From Bacteroidales bacterium (GTDB lineage Bacteria; Bacteroidota; Bacteroidia; Bacteroidales; UBA932): 33,432 nt of DNA. The stretch spans positions 1-33,432 of the forward strand of contig JAFZWC010000052.1 of NCBI GenBank assembly GCA_017617475.1, in the 5' to 3' direction. Made by a program: the position numbers and the translations under genes. Numbering within the stretch: position 1 is the stretch's first letter; each line of letters begins with the position of its first letter. This document shows, piece after piece, positions 16,132 to 24,565 of this stretch. Below the pieces are notes generated by a model. That model saw only the letters and a list, made by a program, of their open reading frames with translations, had not been told where the DNA came from and searched no databases.

Positions 16132-17214
16132 ATGAAGAAACTGTTCCTCTGCCTTGTGACCTTGTGCGTGGCCCTTTCCCTGGGGGCTCAGAGACTTACG
16201 CCCGAGGTGGGCGTCCAGTTCCAGGGCCTCTTTGTGAATGACGAGTTTGGCGCTTCCAATGAGCAGCTGATGGCATCCGGTACACTGGGCGCTGCCCGTC
16301 TGTTCCCTTATGCCGGCGTCAGTTTCGGCCAGCATCACGGCCTGTATGCCGGTGTGGATGTGGTTCAGGACTTCGGCGTATTTCCCCAGAAGCCCAGTGC
16401 CGAGGTGGCTTTCTGGTACGAATTCCGGAAGGAGTCTTTTAACCTGTACGCCGGCCTGGTCCCGTACGCCAAACTCGTGGGCAATTATTCTTCGGCCATC
16501 TGGTCCGACGCGTCCTCCTTCTATGACGGTATCTTCGACGGCTTTATGCTGCAGGGCGTTTACGACCGCTCCTACTGGGAGGTGATGCTGGACTGGTGCG
16601 GCAAGTACGGAGAAGATACGCGGGAGCAGTTTTCCATTTATTCGGCCGCCGACCTCTGGCTCAATTCCTGGCTGTCCTTCAGCTGGGAGGGGTCGTTCCA
16701 TCACTACGCCTGCAGCCAGCGGCAGAAGGGAGTGGTAGACGAACACCTTTTCCATCCTTACCTCAAGTTCGATTTTTCGGGTTTTACCCCGCTGGACAAG
16801 TTTGAGCTCCAGACCGGTGCCATCGCCGGCTATCAGGTGGACCGCCTGTTTGACCGCAAGTCCTTCCCGGTGGGAGCTGATGTGGTGCTGGAACTCCAGA
16901 AATGGGGTTTTGGCCTTAGGAATGAGGCTTATTACGGCGGCAGCCAGTGCCCGTTCTATCAGCTGACGGACGATATTGGGGAGGTGTACGCCGACAACCT
17001 GTATTCCCGTTCTTCCATCTGGCAGATTACTCCCGATGCCACCCCCGGTTTCTACGACCGCGTGGACGCCTATTGGGAAAAGGACCTTTGCGACCAGGTG
17101 TCGCTGGGCGTCCGGCTGGTGGCCCACTTTACCCAGAGCGGTTTCCAAGGCTGGCAGCAGCTTCTGAGCGCCACGGTGAATTTGGACAAGATTACCTTTA
17201 AGCACAAGAAATAG
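16132..17214 (+). CDS. Putative outer-membrane beta-barrel protein
   Basis: The 360-residue protein has a signal peptide (1-19, ending SLGA). The rest alternates hydrophobic and polar residues, with many Tyr, Trp and Phe and short Gly-Asp-rich turns, as expected for a beta-barrel. No named family is recognised. Strand-like segments include GLYAGVDVVQDFGVF, FNLYAGLVPYAKLVG and VSLGVRLVAHFTQSG. It lies between ffh and a nucleotidase-like lipoprotein gene, with 6 nt and 1 nt gaps, so it is probably co-expressed with them. A porin-like or scaffold role at the outer membrane is possible, but nothing in the sequence tests this. Confidence 0.8.
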   Translation: MKKLFLCLVTLCVALSLGAQRLTPEVGVQFQGLFVNDEFGASNEQLMASGTLGAARLFPYAGVSFGQHHGLYAGVDVVQDFGVFPQKPSAEVAFWYEFRKESFNLYAGLVPYAKLVGNYSSAIWSDASSFYDGIFDGFMLQGVYDRSYWEVMLDWCGKYGEDTREQFSIYSAADLWLNSWLSFSWEGSFHHYACSQRQKGVVDEHLFHPYLKFDFSGFTPLDKFELQTGAIAGYQVDRLFDRKSFPVGADVVLELQKWGFGLRNEAYYGGSQCPFYQLTDDIGEVYADNLYSRSSIWQITPDATPGFYDRVDAYWEKDLCDQVSLGVRLVAHFTQSGFQGWQQLLSATVNLDKITFKHKK

Positions 17215-17215
17215 T

Positions 17216-18964
17216 ATGAAAACACGTCATCTCCTGCTGCTGGGCGCAGCCCTTCTGGCCCTGTCCTGCGGCCACAGCCTAAAGGACGGCGAGTACACCC
17301 TTACCGTCTTGTCTACCAACGATGCGCACGGTACGTGGTTCGACTCTACCTATATCGGCACGGGAGTCCGGAAATCCCTGATGGCGGTGAATACGTATGT
17401 AGACAGCGTCCGCAAGGCCGATGGCGCCCAGAACGTGGTTCTGGTGGAGGTGGGCGACTGCCTGCAGGGAGACAACGCGGCCTACTATTTCAATTATGTG
17501 GATACGCTGTCCCCGCATCTTTTCCCCCGCCTGCTCCAGTACATGGGGTACGACGCGGTGGTTTGGGGCAACCACGACGTGGAAACCGGCCACAAGGTGT
17601 ATGACCGCGTACAGAAGGAACTCACCAAGGCCGGCATTCCTTTCCTGGCCGGCAACGCCATAAGGGACGACAACGGCAAGCCTTATTTCCCTTTGTACAA
17701 GATTGTCCGTAAAGGCGGGCTCAAGGTGGCCGTCCTGGGCTATGAGAACGCCAACATCAAGGCCTGGCTGGCCGAGGAAGTCTGGAGCGGCATGCACTTC
17801 GAATCCATCGTTTCCCGCGTACAGGCCGACGTGGACGCCGTGCGGGCCAAAGAGCATCCCGACGTGGTGATTGTGGGCGTGCATTCCGGCACCGGCGAGG
17901 GAGACGGCTCCAATCCCGAGTCCGAGGGCCTGGACGTGTTCAACTGCGTCAAGGGCGTAGACTGGGTGCTGTGCAGCCATGACCACCGTCCCGTGGTGCA
18001 GGTGCGCGATTCCATCGGCCTCATGAATTCCGGCAGCCACAGCCGCTACCTGGCCTGCGGCAAGATGCACATCCAGGTGGAAGGCGGCAAGGTTGTATCC
18101 AAGAAGCTGGAGGCCGGCCTCATCCCCGTAAAGGCCGAAAAGGCCGACCCCGTGATGCGGGAAACCTTCCGTCCGGAGTATGAGGCCGTGAAGGCATTCA
18201 CCCTTAAGGAGGTGGGCCGGTTGAATGTGCCCCTGCGCACCCGCGACGCATACAAGGGCATGTCGGACTATATCAATCTCATCCACACCATCTGCATCCA
18301 GTGCAAGCCGGCGCAGCTTTCCATAGCCGCTCCGCTCACCTTCAACGGAAACGTGAAAGAGGGAACGCTGGTGTTCAACGACCTGTTTACCATCTATCCG
18401 TTTGAGAACCAGCTCTATGTGATTACCATGACGGGAGACGAGATCCGCCGCTACCTGGAGGCTTCCTACGACCGCTGGATCAACACCGTCTCCAAGCCCG
18501 GAGAACACGTGCTCCGGATTATTCCCCGCGACAATACCCGCACCCAGCAGACCGGCTGGTCCTTCTACGGACTGTCCTACAACTTCGACTCCATCGCCGG
18601 CCTCAATTACACCGTGGACGTTACCAAGCCTCGCGGCGAGCGCGTGAACATCACCTCATTGGCCGATGGAAGCGCCTTCGGCGAGGACGCCACTTACAAC
18701 GTGGCCATCACTTCCTACCGCGCCAGCGGCGGCGGCTTCCTCCTGGACGAGATAGGTATCAATACCGACCTCATCGACCAGCGCGTAGTGGCCCGCTATC
18801 CGGAAATCCGCAACCTGATTTTCGAACGCCTGGTAAAAGATCCTACCATTGACCGGGAAGAGATTTCCGATCCCTCGCTTCTGGGTACATGGAAGTTTAT
18901 CCCCGAGGACCTGGCCCAGAAGGGGATAGAAGCCGATATGGAACTCCTGTTCGGAAAGGATTAA
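17216..18964 (+). CDS. 5'-nucleotidase / UshA-like metallophosphoesterase lipoprotein
   Basis: The 582-residue protein has a lipoprotein signal ending LLALSC (Cys18). The N-terminal metallophosphoesterase domain (about 28-290) shows STNDAHG (33-39), VGDCLQGDN, WGNHDVE and CSHDHRP, the metal ligands of the 5'-nucleotidase family. The C-terminal 5_nucleotid_C domain (about 325-540) binds the nucleoside. It probably hydrolyses nucleotides, or 2',3'-cyclic nucleotides, in the periplasm or on the surface, supplying nucleosides for uptake and salvage. The stop codon shares bases with the stop of the convergent antiporter gene (TTAA, 18961-18964). It is transcribed with ffh and the barrel-like gene. 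Confidence 0.9.
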   Translation: MKTRHLLLLGAALLALSCGHSLKDGEYTLTVLSTNDAHGTWFDSTYIGTGVRKSLMAVNTYVDSVRKADGAQNVVLVEVGDCLQGDNAAYYFNYVDTLSPHLFPRLLQYMGYDAVVWGNHDVETGHKVYDRVQKELTKAGIPFLAGNAIRDDNGKPYFPLYKIVRKGGLKVAVLGYENANIKAWLAEEVWSGMHFESIVSRVQADVDAVRAKEHPDVVIVGVHSGTGEGDGSNPESEGLDVFNCVKGVDWVLCSHDHRPVVQVRDSIGLMNSGSHSRYLACGKMHIQVEGGKVVSKKLEAGLIPVKAEKADPVMRETFRPEYEAVKAFTLKEVGRLNVPLRTRDAYKGMSDYINLIHTICIQCKPAQLSIAAPLTFNGNVKEGTLVFNDLFTIYPFENQLYVITMTGDEIRRYLEASYDRWINTVSKPGEHVLRIIPRDNTRTQQTGWSFYGLSYNFDSIAGLNYTVDVTKPRGERVNITSLADGSAFGEDATYNVAITSYRASGGGFLLDEIGINTDLIDQRVVARYPEIRNLIFERLVKDPTIDREEISDPSLLGTWKFIPEDLAQKGIEADMELLFGKD

Positions 18965-21213
18965 AGGGACATCAGAACGTCGATATCCTTGTGTTCGCCC
19001 ACCAGCCAAAGGAAATCTCCTTCCTCCAGCGGCAGGTGGGCGTCCGGTATATGGAGGGTGCCGTCCGGTTTCTCCACACCGGCCACCAGGCAGTGGTAAC
19101 GGTTTCGGACACCGCTGTCTTTCAGGGCTTTACCGGCAAAAGGAGAGTTGGGGCCTATGGCCAGGCGCCGGAGAATCATCTCGCTGTTGCTCCAGGTTTC
19201 GGGTGTGTCCTGCTCGTGCTTGTGCAGGGCGGCGCCAAACACTTCCAGGTCGTTGTCGGTACCTATTACCTGAATGCGGTCCTGCGGGAAAATGCGGGTG
19301 GTGGCTTTGGGGATATTGATACGGCGTTGTCCGCGGAGAATGGATACTACATGAACACCGTAGCGCTGGCCGAAGTCCAGTTCCCGGAGCTCGGCGCCGG
19401 CCCATTCCACCTCGGCGGGAACGTCGAAGTCGGCCAGGTGCAGGTCTTTGTCCAGCAGACGGGAGGCATATTCGGGCTTCTTCTGGCCCAGGATTTCGGC
19501 CTGCACGTCACGGGAACGCAGGTTCTCCTGGAAAGTCTGCTCCAGGCGCTTATAGGAACGCTTAGTCCACTTGTTAAAGACCAGGAAGAAGCCCAGCACC
19601 GGTGCCAGCAGCAGGAGAATGATGGCCGGCACATGGAACAACTTGGCCAGGATGAATACGGTGAAGCCTACCGCCAGGACATAGCGTAAGATGGTGATGG
19701 CGATGAGCGGGGCATGATTGGCGCGGTCTCCGGCCCACAGGGAGTCGAATACCTCTGAGCCGCGGCTCTTTTTGACGGCGATGGCGCGGAGGAAAGGGGA
19801 CAATGCCACCAGGAGAATCACGGCCGTCACAATATTGGCCCAAGTTTCCGGAAGGACCCGGGTCACCAGCGGATGCAGCACGTTGATGCCGATGATGCAG
19901 ATGGCTACGGCCACGATTCCATTGATGAGGACCATCCGGGCAATCTCACCCAGATAGATTTTCCAGGCGCTGTCTTTGGCGGCGGCGGGGTCTGCGCCAT
20001 GCGAGTACTCGTCCAGGAAATCCTTTGCCCTCTGGGGCAGGACCCGGTAGATAAACCCGTAAGCGGGTTCGGCCAGGCGGATCATGTACGGGGTGAGGAA
20101 GATGGTCACCACCGAGACGGCTACCACAATAGGGTACAGGAAGTCACTGGTAACCCCCAGGGAAACGCCCAGCGTGGCAATGATGAAGGAGAATTCGCCA
20201 ATTTGTGACAGCGAGAAACCGCTTTGGACGGCGGTTTTGAGCGGCTGGCCGGAGAGGAGCACGCCGATGATGGCAAACAAGGGCTGTCCCACAATCACGG
20301 TAAGGGTGATGATGAGGATGGGCAGCCAGTACTGGGCAATCATGGCGGGATTCACCATCATGCCCACCGATACGAAGAAAATGGCGCCAAAGAGGTCTTT
20401 CACCGGTTTGACCAGTTTCTCTATATGCTCGGCCTCCAGGGTTTCAGACAGGATGGAGCCCATGATGAACGCACCGAAGGCGGCCGAGAAACCGGTCTTG
20501 GCGGCTACTACCACCATCATGAAGCACAGGCCCAGCGCCGCCACCAGGAGGGTCTCGTCGTTCATCAGGGGGCGGGTCTTGCGCAGGATGAGTGGAATCA
20601 GATAGATGCCGACCACCAGCCACAGGACCAGGAAAAAGACCAGTTTGAAGATGCTCCGCACCAGTTCTCCGCCCTCGAAATTGGAGGAGACCGCCACGGT
20701 GGAAAGAACCACCATCAGCACCACGGCCAGGATGTCTTCCAGGATGAGGACGCTCATCACCAGGCCGGCGAATTTCTTCTTGGCCAACCCCAGGTCTTCA
20801 AAGGCTTTGTAAATGATGGTGGTGGAACTCATGCAGATCATTCCACCCAGGAACAGGGCGTCCATCTTGCTCCAGCCGAAGGCCGATCCCACCAGGAAGC
20901 CCAGTACAATCATTCCGAAGATGATGGTGAGCGTGGTGATGATGGCGGGGCCGCCGGCCTTGACGATCTTCTTGAAACTGAATTCCAGTCCCAGGGCAAA
21001 GAGCAGGAAGATGACGCCGATCTCGCTCCAGACCTGGATGCTTTCGGCATCCACCACGGAAGGAGTGAGGGCAAAATGCGGGCTGGCGATGAAGCCGGCG
21101 ACGATATATCCCAGCACCAGCGGCTGCCCCAGTTTCTTGAAAATCAGGGTCATCACGCCGGCGCAGATGAGGATTAGCGCCAGGTCGGCAATCAGGGGTG
21201 CCAGCTCGCTCAT
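18961..21213 (-). CDS. Kef-type cation:proton antiporter with two RCK_C domains
   Basis: The 750-residue protein has a CPA2 Na+/H+ exchanger domain (about 1-390, 11-12 TM helices), with FALGLEFSFKK, LILEDILAVVLM (the acidic transport site) and GAFIMGS. About four further TM helices follow (440-560). The C-terminus has two tandem TrkA_C/RCK_C-like domains (about 590-660 and 675-748). No RCK_N domain with a GxGxxG nucleotide site is seen, unlike E. coli KefB/KefC. It probably exports K+ or Na+ in exchange for H+ at the inner membrane, with ligand gating through the RCK_C parts. It follows rny with a 6-nt gap and is probably co-transcribed with it. Confidence 0.9.
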   Translation of the reverse strand: MSELAPLIADLALILICAGVMTLIFKKLGQPLVLGYIVAGFIASPHFALTPSVVDAESIQVWSEIGVIFLLFALGLEFSFKKIVKAGGPAIITTLTIIFGMIVLGFLVGSAFGWSKMDALFLGGMICMSSTTIIYKAFEDLGLAKKKFAGLVMSVLILEDILAVVLMVVLSTVAVSSNFEGGELVRSIFKLVFFLVLWLVVGIYLIPLILRKTRPLMNDETLLVAALGLCFMMVVVAAKTGFSAAFGAFIMGSILSETLEAEHIEKLVKPVKDLFGAIFFVSVGMMVNPAMIAQYWLPILIITLTVIVGQPLFAIIGVLLSGQPLKTAVQSGFSLSQIGEFSFIIATLGVSLGVTSDFLYPIVVAVSVVTIFLTPYMIRLAEPAYGFIYRVLPQRAKDFLDEYSHGADPAAAKDSAWKIYLGEIARMVLINGIVAVAICIIGINVLHPLVTRVLPETWANIVTAVILLVALSPFLRAIAVKKSRGSEVFDSLWAGDRANHAPLIAITILRYVLAVGFTVFILAKLFHVPAIILLLLAPVLGFFLVFNKWTKRSYKRLEQTFQENLRSRDVQAEILGQKKPEYASRLLDKDLHLADFDVPAEVEWAGAELRELDFGQRYGVHVVSILRGQRRINIPKATTRIFPQDRIQVIGTDNDLEVFGAALHKHEQDTPETWSNSEMILRRLAIGPNSPFAGKALKDSGVRNRYHCLVAGVEKPDGTLHIPDAHLPLEEGDFLWLVGEHKDIDVLMSL

Positions 21214-21219
21214 GGGGGC

Positions 21220-22761
21220 TTACTTGGCGTAAGCTACGGAACGCGTTTCCCGGATAACGGTGATCTTTACCTGTCCGGGATACGTCATCTCATCCTGGAT
21301 CTTCTGGGCAATCTGGCCGGAAAGGACTTCGGCGTCGTGGTCGCTTACTTCCTCGGCTCCAACAATCACGCGGAGCTCGCGGCCGGCCTGGATGGCGTAG
21401 GCCTTGGTGACTCCGGGATAGGAACCGGCCAGGTTCTCCATGCCGCGCAGGCGCTTGATATAGCTTTCGATTACCTCGCGGCGGGCACCGGGACGGGCGC
21501 CGGAAATGGCATCACCTACCAGCACCAGCGGGGCATAGAGGGAAGTCATTTCGGTTTCTTCGTGGTGGGCGCCGATGGCGTTGCAGATTTCGGGCTTTTC
21601 CTTGTACTGCTCGGCCAGTTTCATACCCAGGAGGGCGTGCGGCAGGTCGGGATCTTCCTCGGACACCTTGCCGATATCGTGCAGGAGACCGGCGCGCTTG
21701 GCAATCTTGGGGTTGAGGCCCAGCTCAGATGCCAGGATGGCGCAGATGCTGGCCACTTCGCGGGAGTGCTGCAGCAGGTTCTGGCCATAGGAGGAGCGGT
21801 ATTTCATGCGGCCGATGAGGCGGACCAGTTCCATGGAGAGGCCATGGATGCCCATGTCGATACAGGTGCGCTTGCCGGTTTCCAGAATCTCTTCTTCCAG
21901 CTGTTTCTGGACCTTGGCCACCACTTCCTCAATGCGGGCGGGGTGAATGCGGCCGTCCACCACCAGTTGGTGCAGGGCCAGGCGGGCTACCTCGCGGCGC
22001 ACGGGATCGAAGGCGCTTAGCAGAATGGCGTCAGGGGTGTCGTCCACTACGATTTCCACGCCCGTGGCGGCCTCCAGGGCACGGATGTTACGGCCTTCAC
22101 GGCCGATGATGCGTCCCTTGATTTCGTCGTTCTCGATGGGGAAGGTGGTTACCGCATTCTCGATGGCGGTTTCGGTAGCGGTGCGCTGGATGGTGTTGAT
22201 CACTATGCGCTTGGCTTCCTTGGCGGCGTTAAGACGGGCCTCGTCAATGCAGTCGTTGATGTAGGCCTGGGCTTCCGTACGGGCTTCGGCCTTCATAGAT
22301 TCCACCAGCTGGTTTTTGGCCTCGGCGGCGCTCATGCCGGCGATGGACTCAATCTGGCGGATTACCTGGCCGCGGAGCTCCTCGTATTCCTCTTCCTTCT
22401 GTTTCAGAACTTCCTGCTGGGCCTGGAGGCTGGCCTTCTGGCTTTCCGCCTCCTTGTTCTTCTTGTCGGCCTCGCTGAGCTTTTGGTTCAGGGTGTTTTC
22501 CTTCTGGCGGATGCGGTTTTCGGCGTCGCGCAGCTGGGCGTTCTTCTCGTTCACCGTCTTCTCGTGCTCGCTCTTGAGGGAGAGGTACTTCTCCTTGGCC
22601 TGGAGAATACGCTCGTTCTTGATTTTTTCGCCTTCAATCTCGGCCTTTTCCAAAATCTCGTCCCTCTTTCCCTTGAGGATGGAGCGGCGGATCAGTATGC
22701 TTGCTGCCAGCGCAAGACCTGCGCCGACAATGAATCCGATAAGTATGCTTACGATATCCAT
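21220..22761 (-). CDS. rny: Ribonuclease Y
   Basis: From the ATG at 22761 the protein has 513 residues and the RNase Y layout: an N-terminal membrane anchor (about 1-25, [20 protein letters not shown]), a long coiled coil to about 190, a KH domain with [15 protein letters not shown], and an HD domain with LLHDIGK and AHHEE. It starts mRNA decay as an endonuclease at the membrane. An in-frame ATG 17 codons upstream lies inside a terminator hairpin and would put charged residues ahead of the anchor, so it is rejected. The start lies 15 nt after the T-run of that hairpin, and no TAnnTTTG is seen in the gap. Attenuated read-through from the zapA/6S promoter is possible. Confidence 0.95.
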   Translation of the reverse strand: MDIVSILIGFIVGAGLALAASILIRRSILKGKRDEILEKAEIEGEKIKNERILQAKEKYLSLKSEHEKTVNEKNAQLRDAENRIRQKENTLNQKLSEADKKNKEAESQKASLQAQQEVLKQKEEEYEELRGQVIRQIESIAGMSAAEAKNQLVESMKAEARTEAQAYINDCIDEARLNAAKEAKRIVINTIQRTATETAIENAVTTFPIENDEIKGRIIGREGRNIRALEAATGVEIVVDDTPDAILLSAFDPVRREVARLALHQLVVDGRIHPARIEEVVAKVQKQLEEEILETGKRTCIDMGIHGLSMELVRLIGRMKYRSSYGQNLLQHSREVASICAILASELGLNPKIAKRAGLLHDIGKVSEEDPDLPHALLGMKLAEQYKEKPEICNAIGAHHEETEMTSLYAPLVLVGDAISGARPGARREVIESYIKRLRGMENLAGSYPGVTKAYAIQAGRELRVIVGAEEVSDHDAEVLSGQIAQKIQDEMTYPGQVKITVIRETRSVAYAK

Positions 22762-22776
22762 TATATATAGTGTTAC

Positions 22777-22812
22777 AAAAAATGTCTGTTTCCTGCGTGA
22801 GAAAACAGACAT
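22777..22812 (-). terminator. Terminator-like hairpin directly before rny
   Basis: On the minus strand ATGTCTGTTT pairs with AAACAGACAT (plus positions 22803-22812 and 22782-22791) around an 11-nt loop, followed by six T (22782-22777). This is a canonical intrinsic terminator, but it ends only 15 nt before the rny ATG. It may act as an attenuator. Confidence 0.75.
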
Positions 22813-22817
22813 GTAAG

Positions 22818-22998
22818 AAAAAAGCCGTCAGCATCTAGTCAGAAAATCTTATGGGAATAAGATTTGGGTGCCGCCCGTTTGCTGGTATCCCCCGTCTGCC
22901 TTGGCAGAACTCCTTGCGGAGTGGGGCCCGCCATCCACGGTCCGAGTCAACCCGGCGCGTTGAAACGTGTTGATTTCAGCTTTCGATGGTTGACGGCT
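22818..22998 (-). ncRNA. ssrS: 6S-like RNA (SsrS) between zapA and rny
   Basis: A ~180-nt non-coding segment is closed by AGCCGTCA at its 5' end (22998-22991) and TGACGGCT at its 3' end (22830-22823), followed by a T-run, as for a 6S RNA with its own terminator. Within it are a large open middle, a broken helix (GGGT with CACC; CCGT with ACGG), an apical ACTCC-GCAA-GGAGT hairpin with a GNRA loop, a TCTGC-CAAG-GCAGA hairpin, and AAATCTTAT-TCCC-ATAAGATTT on the 3' side. 6S RNA binds RNA polymerase holoenzyme and mimics an open promoter. Its position beside zapA matches the place of 6S RNA in other bacteria. The first base overlaps the zapA stop codon. The exact ends are unknown; the RNA may be processed from the zapA transcript. 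Confidence 0.7.
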
Positions 22999-23284
22999 AT
23001 TGCGTATGGGTCTTCAAATAGTTGTCCAGGTCGCTTTCCAGTTGCTTTTCGGCGGTTTTATACAGGTTGATGTCCTTTTGCATGCCCAGGCGGATGACCG
23101 TCTCGTTAAGGGCTACCAGCGACAGGAGGTCGGATACGTTCCTTCCGGGGTGGCTGCGGGTGAAGGAGGTGAAGCGCTTGTTGATGGCCTCGGCCGCCTG
23201 GCGGTACAGCTCCTCCATCTCCGGCGAACTGGCCGTGAGGTTAAAGGTGCGTCCTGCAATCTTGATGCTGATTTTCTGGTCCAT
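22997..23284 (-). CDS. zapA: Cell division protein ZapA
   Basis: From the ATG at 23284 the protein has 95 residues and begins MDQKISIKIAGRTFNLTASS, typical of ZapA. The N-terminal part is the beta/alpha head; the rest is a long helix for tetramer formation (KTAEKQLESDLDNYLKTH). ZapA cross-links FtsZ filaments at the division ring. The start overlaps the upstream stop by one base (TGATG), implying translational coupling to the coiled-coil gene. A longer frame starting at 23311 would overlap that gene further and is not favoured. The 6S-like RNA follows directly. Confidence 0.9.
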   Translation of the reverse strand: MDQKISIKIAGRTFNLTASSPEMEELYRQAAEAINKRFTSFTRSHPGRNVSDLLSLVALNETVIRLGMQKDINLYKTAEKQLESDLDNYLKTHTQ

Positions 23285-23556
23285 CAGGCGTCCTCCAAAT
23301 AGGAGATGCACTTATCGATCTCCTTGATTAGTTTATCGACCTTGGCCCTTACGTCATCGGTGGCGGCGCCGCCGGAAAAAGCCTCGGTAAGCTTCCGGGT
23401 TTCTATCTCGGATTCCAGTTCTTTTATCTGTTTTCTCAGGGCTGCTCCGGTTTCCTCCCATGTATGTAGCTCCTGGCGAAGACGTGCATTCTCCGCTTTC
23501 TCAGCCTCATAACGTGCGATCAGCTGTTCAATCTGTGTTCTTACATTTTCCAGCAT
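23284..23556 (-). CDS. Small coiled-coil protein upstream of zapA
   Basis: The 90-residue protein is mostly coiled coil: heptad-like residues run through EQLIARYEAEKAENARLRQE and QIKELESEIETRKLTEA, then a short Gly/Ala hinge and a C-terminal helix. It overlaps the zapA start by one base. Size and position suggest a partner of ZapA at the division site, similar in style to ZapB, but no homology is claimed. It heads the zapA-6S-rny-antiporter run. Confidence 0.82.
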   Translation of the reverse strand: MLENVRTQIEQLIARYEAEKAENARLRQELHTWEETGAALRKQIKELESEIETRKLTEAFSGGAATDDVRAKVDKLIKEIDKCISYLEDA

Positions 23557-23578
23557 AGCCGGTTAAAGCCTATCACTG

Positions 23579-23586
23579 CAAATTTA
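23579..23586 (-). promoter_or_regulatory. -7 element for the zapA operon
   Basis: The minus strand reads TAAATTTG, a full TAnnTTTG match, 22 nt before the ATG at 23556. It directly follows the terminator of the phosphorylase operon, marking the boundary between the two units. Confidence 0.65.
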
Positions 23587-23588
23587 CA

Positions 23589-23628
23589 AAAAATCTTCCA
23601 ATGATACGATTATCATTGAAAGATTTTT
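23589..23628. terminator. Strong bidirectional terminator after the phosphorylase operon
   Basis: An 18-bp stem (23589-23606 with 23611-23628) has a single mismatch and a CGAT loop. A and T runs form its base on both strands. It ends the minus-strand mtaD-PNP-PNP unit just before the zapA operon promoter. Confidence 0.88.
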
Positions 23629-23640
23629 AGAAATAATCTA

Positions 23641-23700
23641 TCTGAGGGGGCTCTGCCCCCTATTATCCCCCGCCGCCTCCGGCGGGTCGCTTCGCTCCAA
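23641..23700. repeat. GC-rich palindromic intergenic patch
   Basis: Two adjacent hairpins are seen: AGGGGG-CTCTG-CCCCCT (23645-23661) and CCCGCCG-CCTC-CGGCGGG (23669-23686). CGCTTCGCTCC (23688-23698) is the reverse complement of 30-40 near the window start, and CCCCCGCCGC is shared with 173-182. The patch lies between the phosphorylase stop and its terminator. It is probably a dispersed intergenic repeat of REP type. Confidence 0.5.
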
Positions 23701-23734
23701 TGCTTGTTTTTGAGAGGAAGGATATTAAGAAAGA

Positions 23735-24562
23735 TTATGGCAGGCGGGAAATCATGCGGGTAAACAAGCGGTTCATCTTGTCGGCTGCGGCGTTGGCGGC
23801 TTCCACAATGGCTTCTCCGTCGGTCACATAGTCTTCGTTGTCGGTGTCGTGCGCTACGTCGGTAATAACGGATATGCCGAAGACGGGGATGCTGCTGTGG
23901 CGGGCCACGATGACCTCGGGCGTAGTGCTCATGCCCACAGCGTCCGCGCCGATGGTGCGGAAGTAGCGGTACTCGGCCGGAGTCTCATAACAGGGGCCGG
24001 TGCAGGCTACGTAAACGCCCTTCTGAAGCGGAATGCCTTCCTCCGCGGCCACCTCGTCGGCCAGGCGGATCAGGGCGGGGTCGTAGGGGCGCGTCATATC
24101 CGGGAAACGGGGGCCGAATTCGTCCATGTTGGGGCCGATGAGCGGGTTGGGCAGCAGGTTGATGTGGTCCTTGATCACCATGAGGTCGCCCACATTGAAG
24201 CCCAGGTTGGTGCCGCCGGCGGCATTGGACACAAACAGGTATTGGATGCCCAGGCGTATCATGACTCGGATGGGGAGTACCACCTGGTTCATGCCGTAGC
24301 CCTCGTAATAGTGGATGCGGCCCTGCATGGCAATGATGCGCTTGCCTCCGAGTTCGCCCACAATGTAGTTGCCTTTGTGGCCGATGGCGGTGGAAATGGG
24401 GAAGCCCGGTAGCTTCTGGTAGGGGATGGTGATGGGGTTCTCAATCTTGTCGGCCAGTTTTCCCAGGCCGCTGCCCAGGACTATGCCCACCACGGGTTTC
24501 TTGCCGTCAATGTAGCCCAGGAGGGCGTCCGACGCGGCTTGTATAGCTTGGAAAGGGTTCAT
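23735..24562 (-). CDS. Purine nucleoside phosphorylase paralogue with Asp at the base-reading site
   Basis: The 275-residue protein is a trimeric-type purine nucleoside phosphorylase: [13 protein letters not shown] (phosphate site, Ser31), GHKGN with His62, HYYEGY, VSNAAGG, CYETPAE with Glu193, and [14 protein letters not shown] with Met211. The usual ITN near the C-terminus reads ITD here (Asp235). In human PNP the equivalent Asn243 favours 6-oxopurines, and an Asn-to-Asp change increases adenosine use; MTA phosphorylase also has Asp in this area. This copy may therefore act on adenosine or methylthioadenosine. It is the second of a tandem pair of equal length, 3 nt after the first. It phosphorolyses nucleosides to base and ribose-1-phosphate in the cytoplasm. 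Confidence 0.92.
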   Translation of the reverse strand: MNPFQAIQAASDALLGYIDGKKPVVGIVLGSGLGKLADKIENPITIPYQKLPGFPISTAIGHKGNYIVGELGGKRIIAMQGRIHYYEGYGMNQVVLPIRVMIRLGIQYLFVSNAAGGTNLGFNVGDLMVIKDHINLLPNPLIGPNMDEFGPRFPDMTRPYDPALIRLADEVAAEEGIPLQKGVYVACTGPCYETPAEYRYFRTIGADAVGMSTTPEVIVARHSSIPVFGISVITDVAHDTDNEDYVTDGEAIVEAANAAADKMNRLFTRMISRLP

Positions 24563-24565
24563 ATC

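Noticed and set aside
14827..17205. Open minus-strand frame of 792 codons
   Set aside because: It lies wholly opposite ffh and the barrel-like gene, which have strong protein evidence; GC-rich codon use leaves antisense frames open by chance.
22762..22812. Longer rny start at 22812
   Set aside because: It would translate the terminator hairpin and put a charged segment ahead of the membrane anchor; [10 protein letters not shown] matches the usual RNase Y start.
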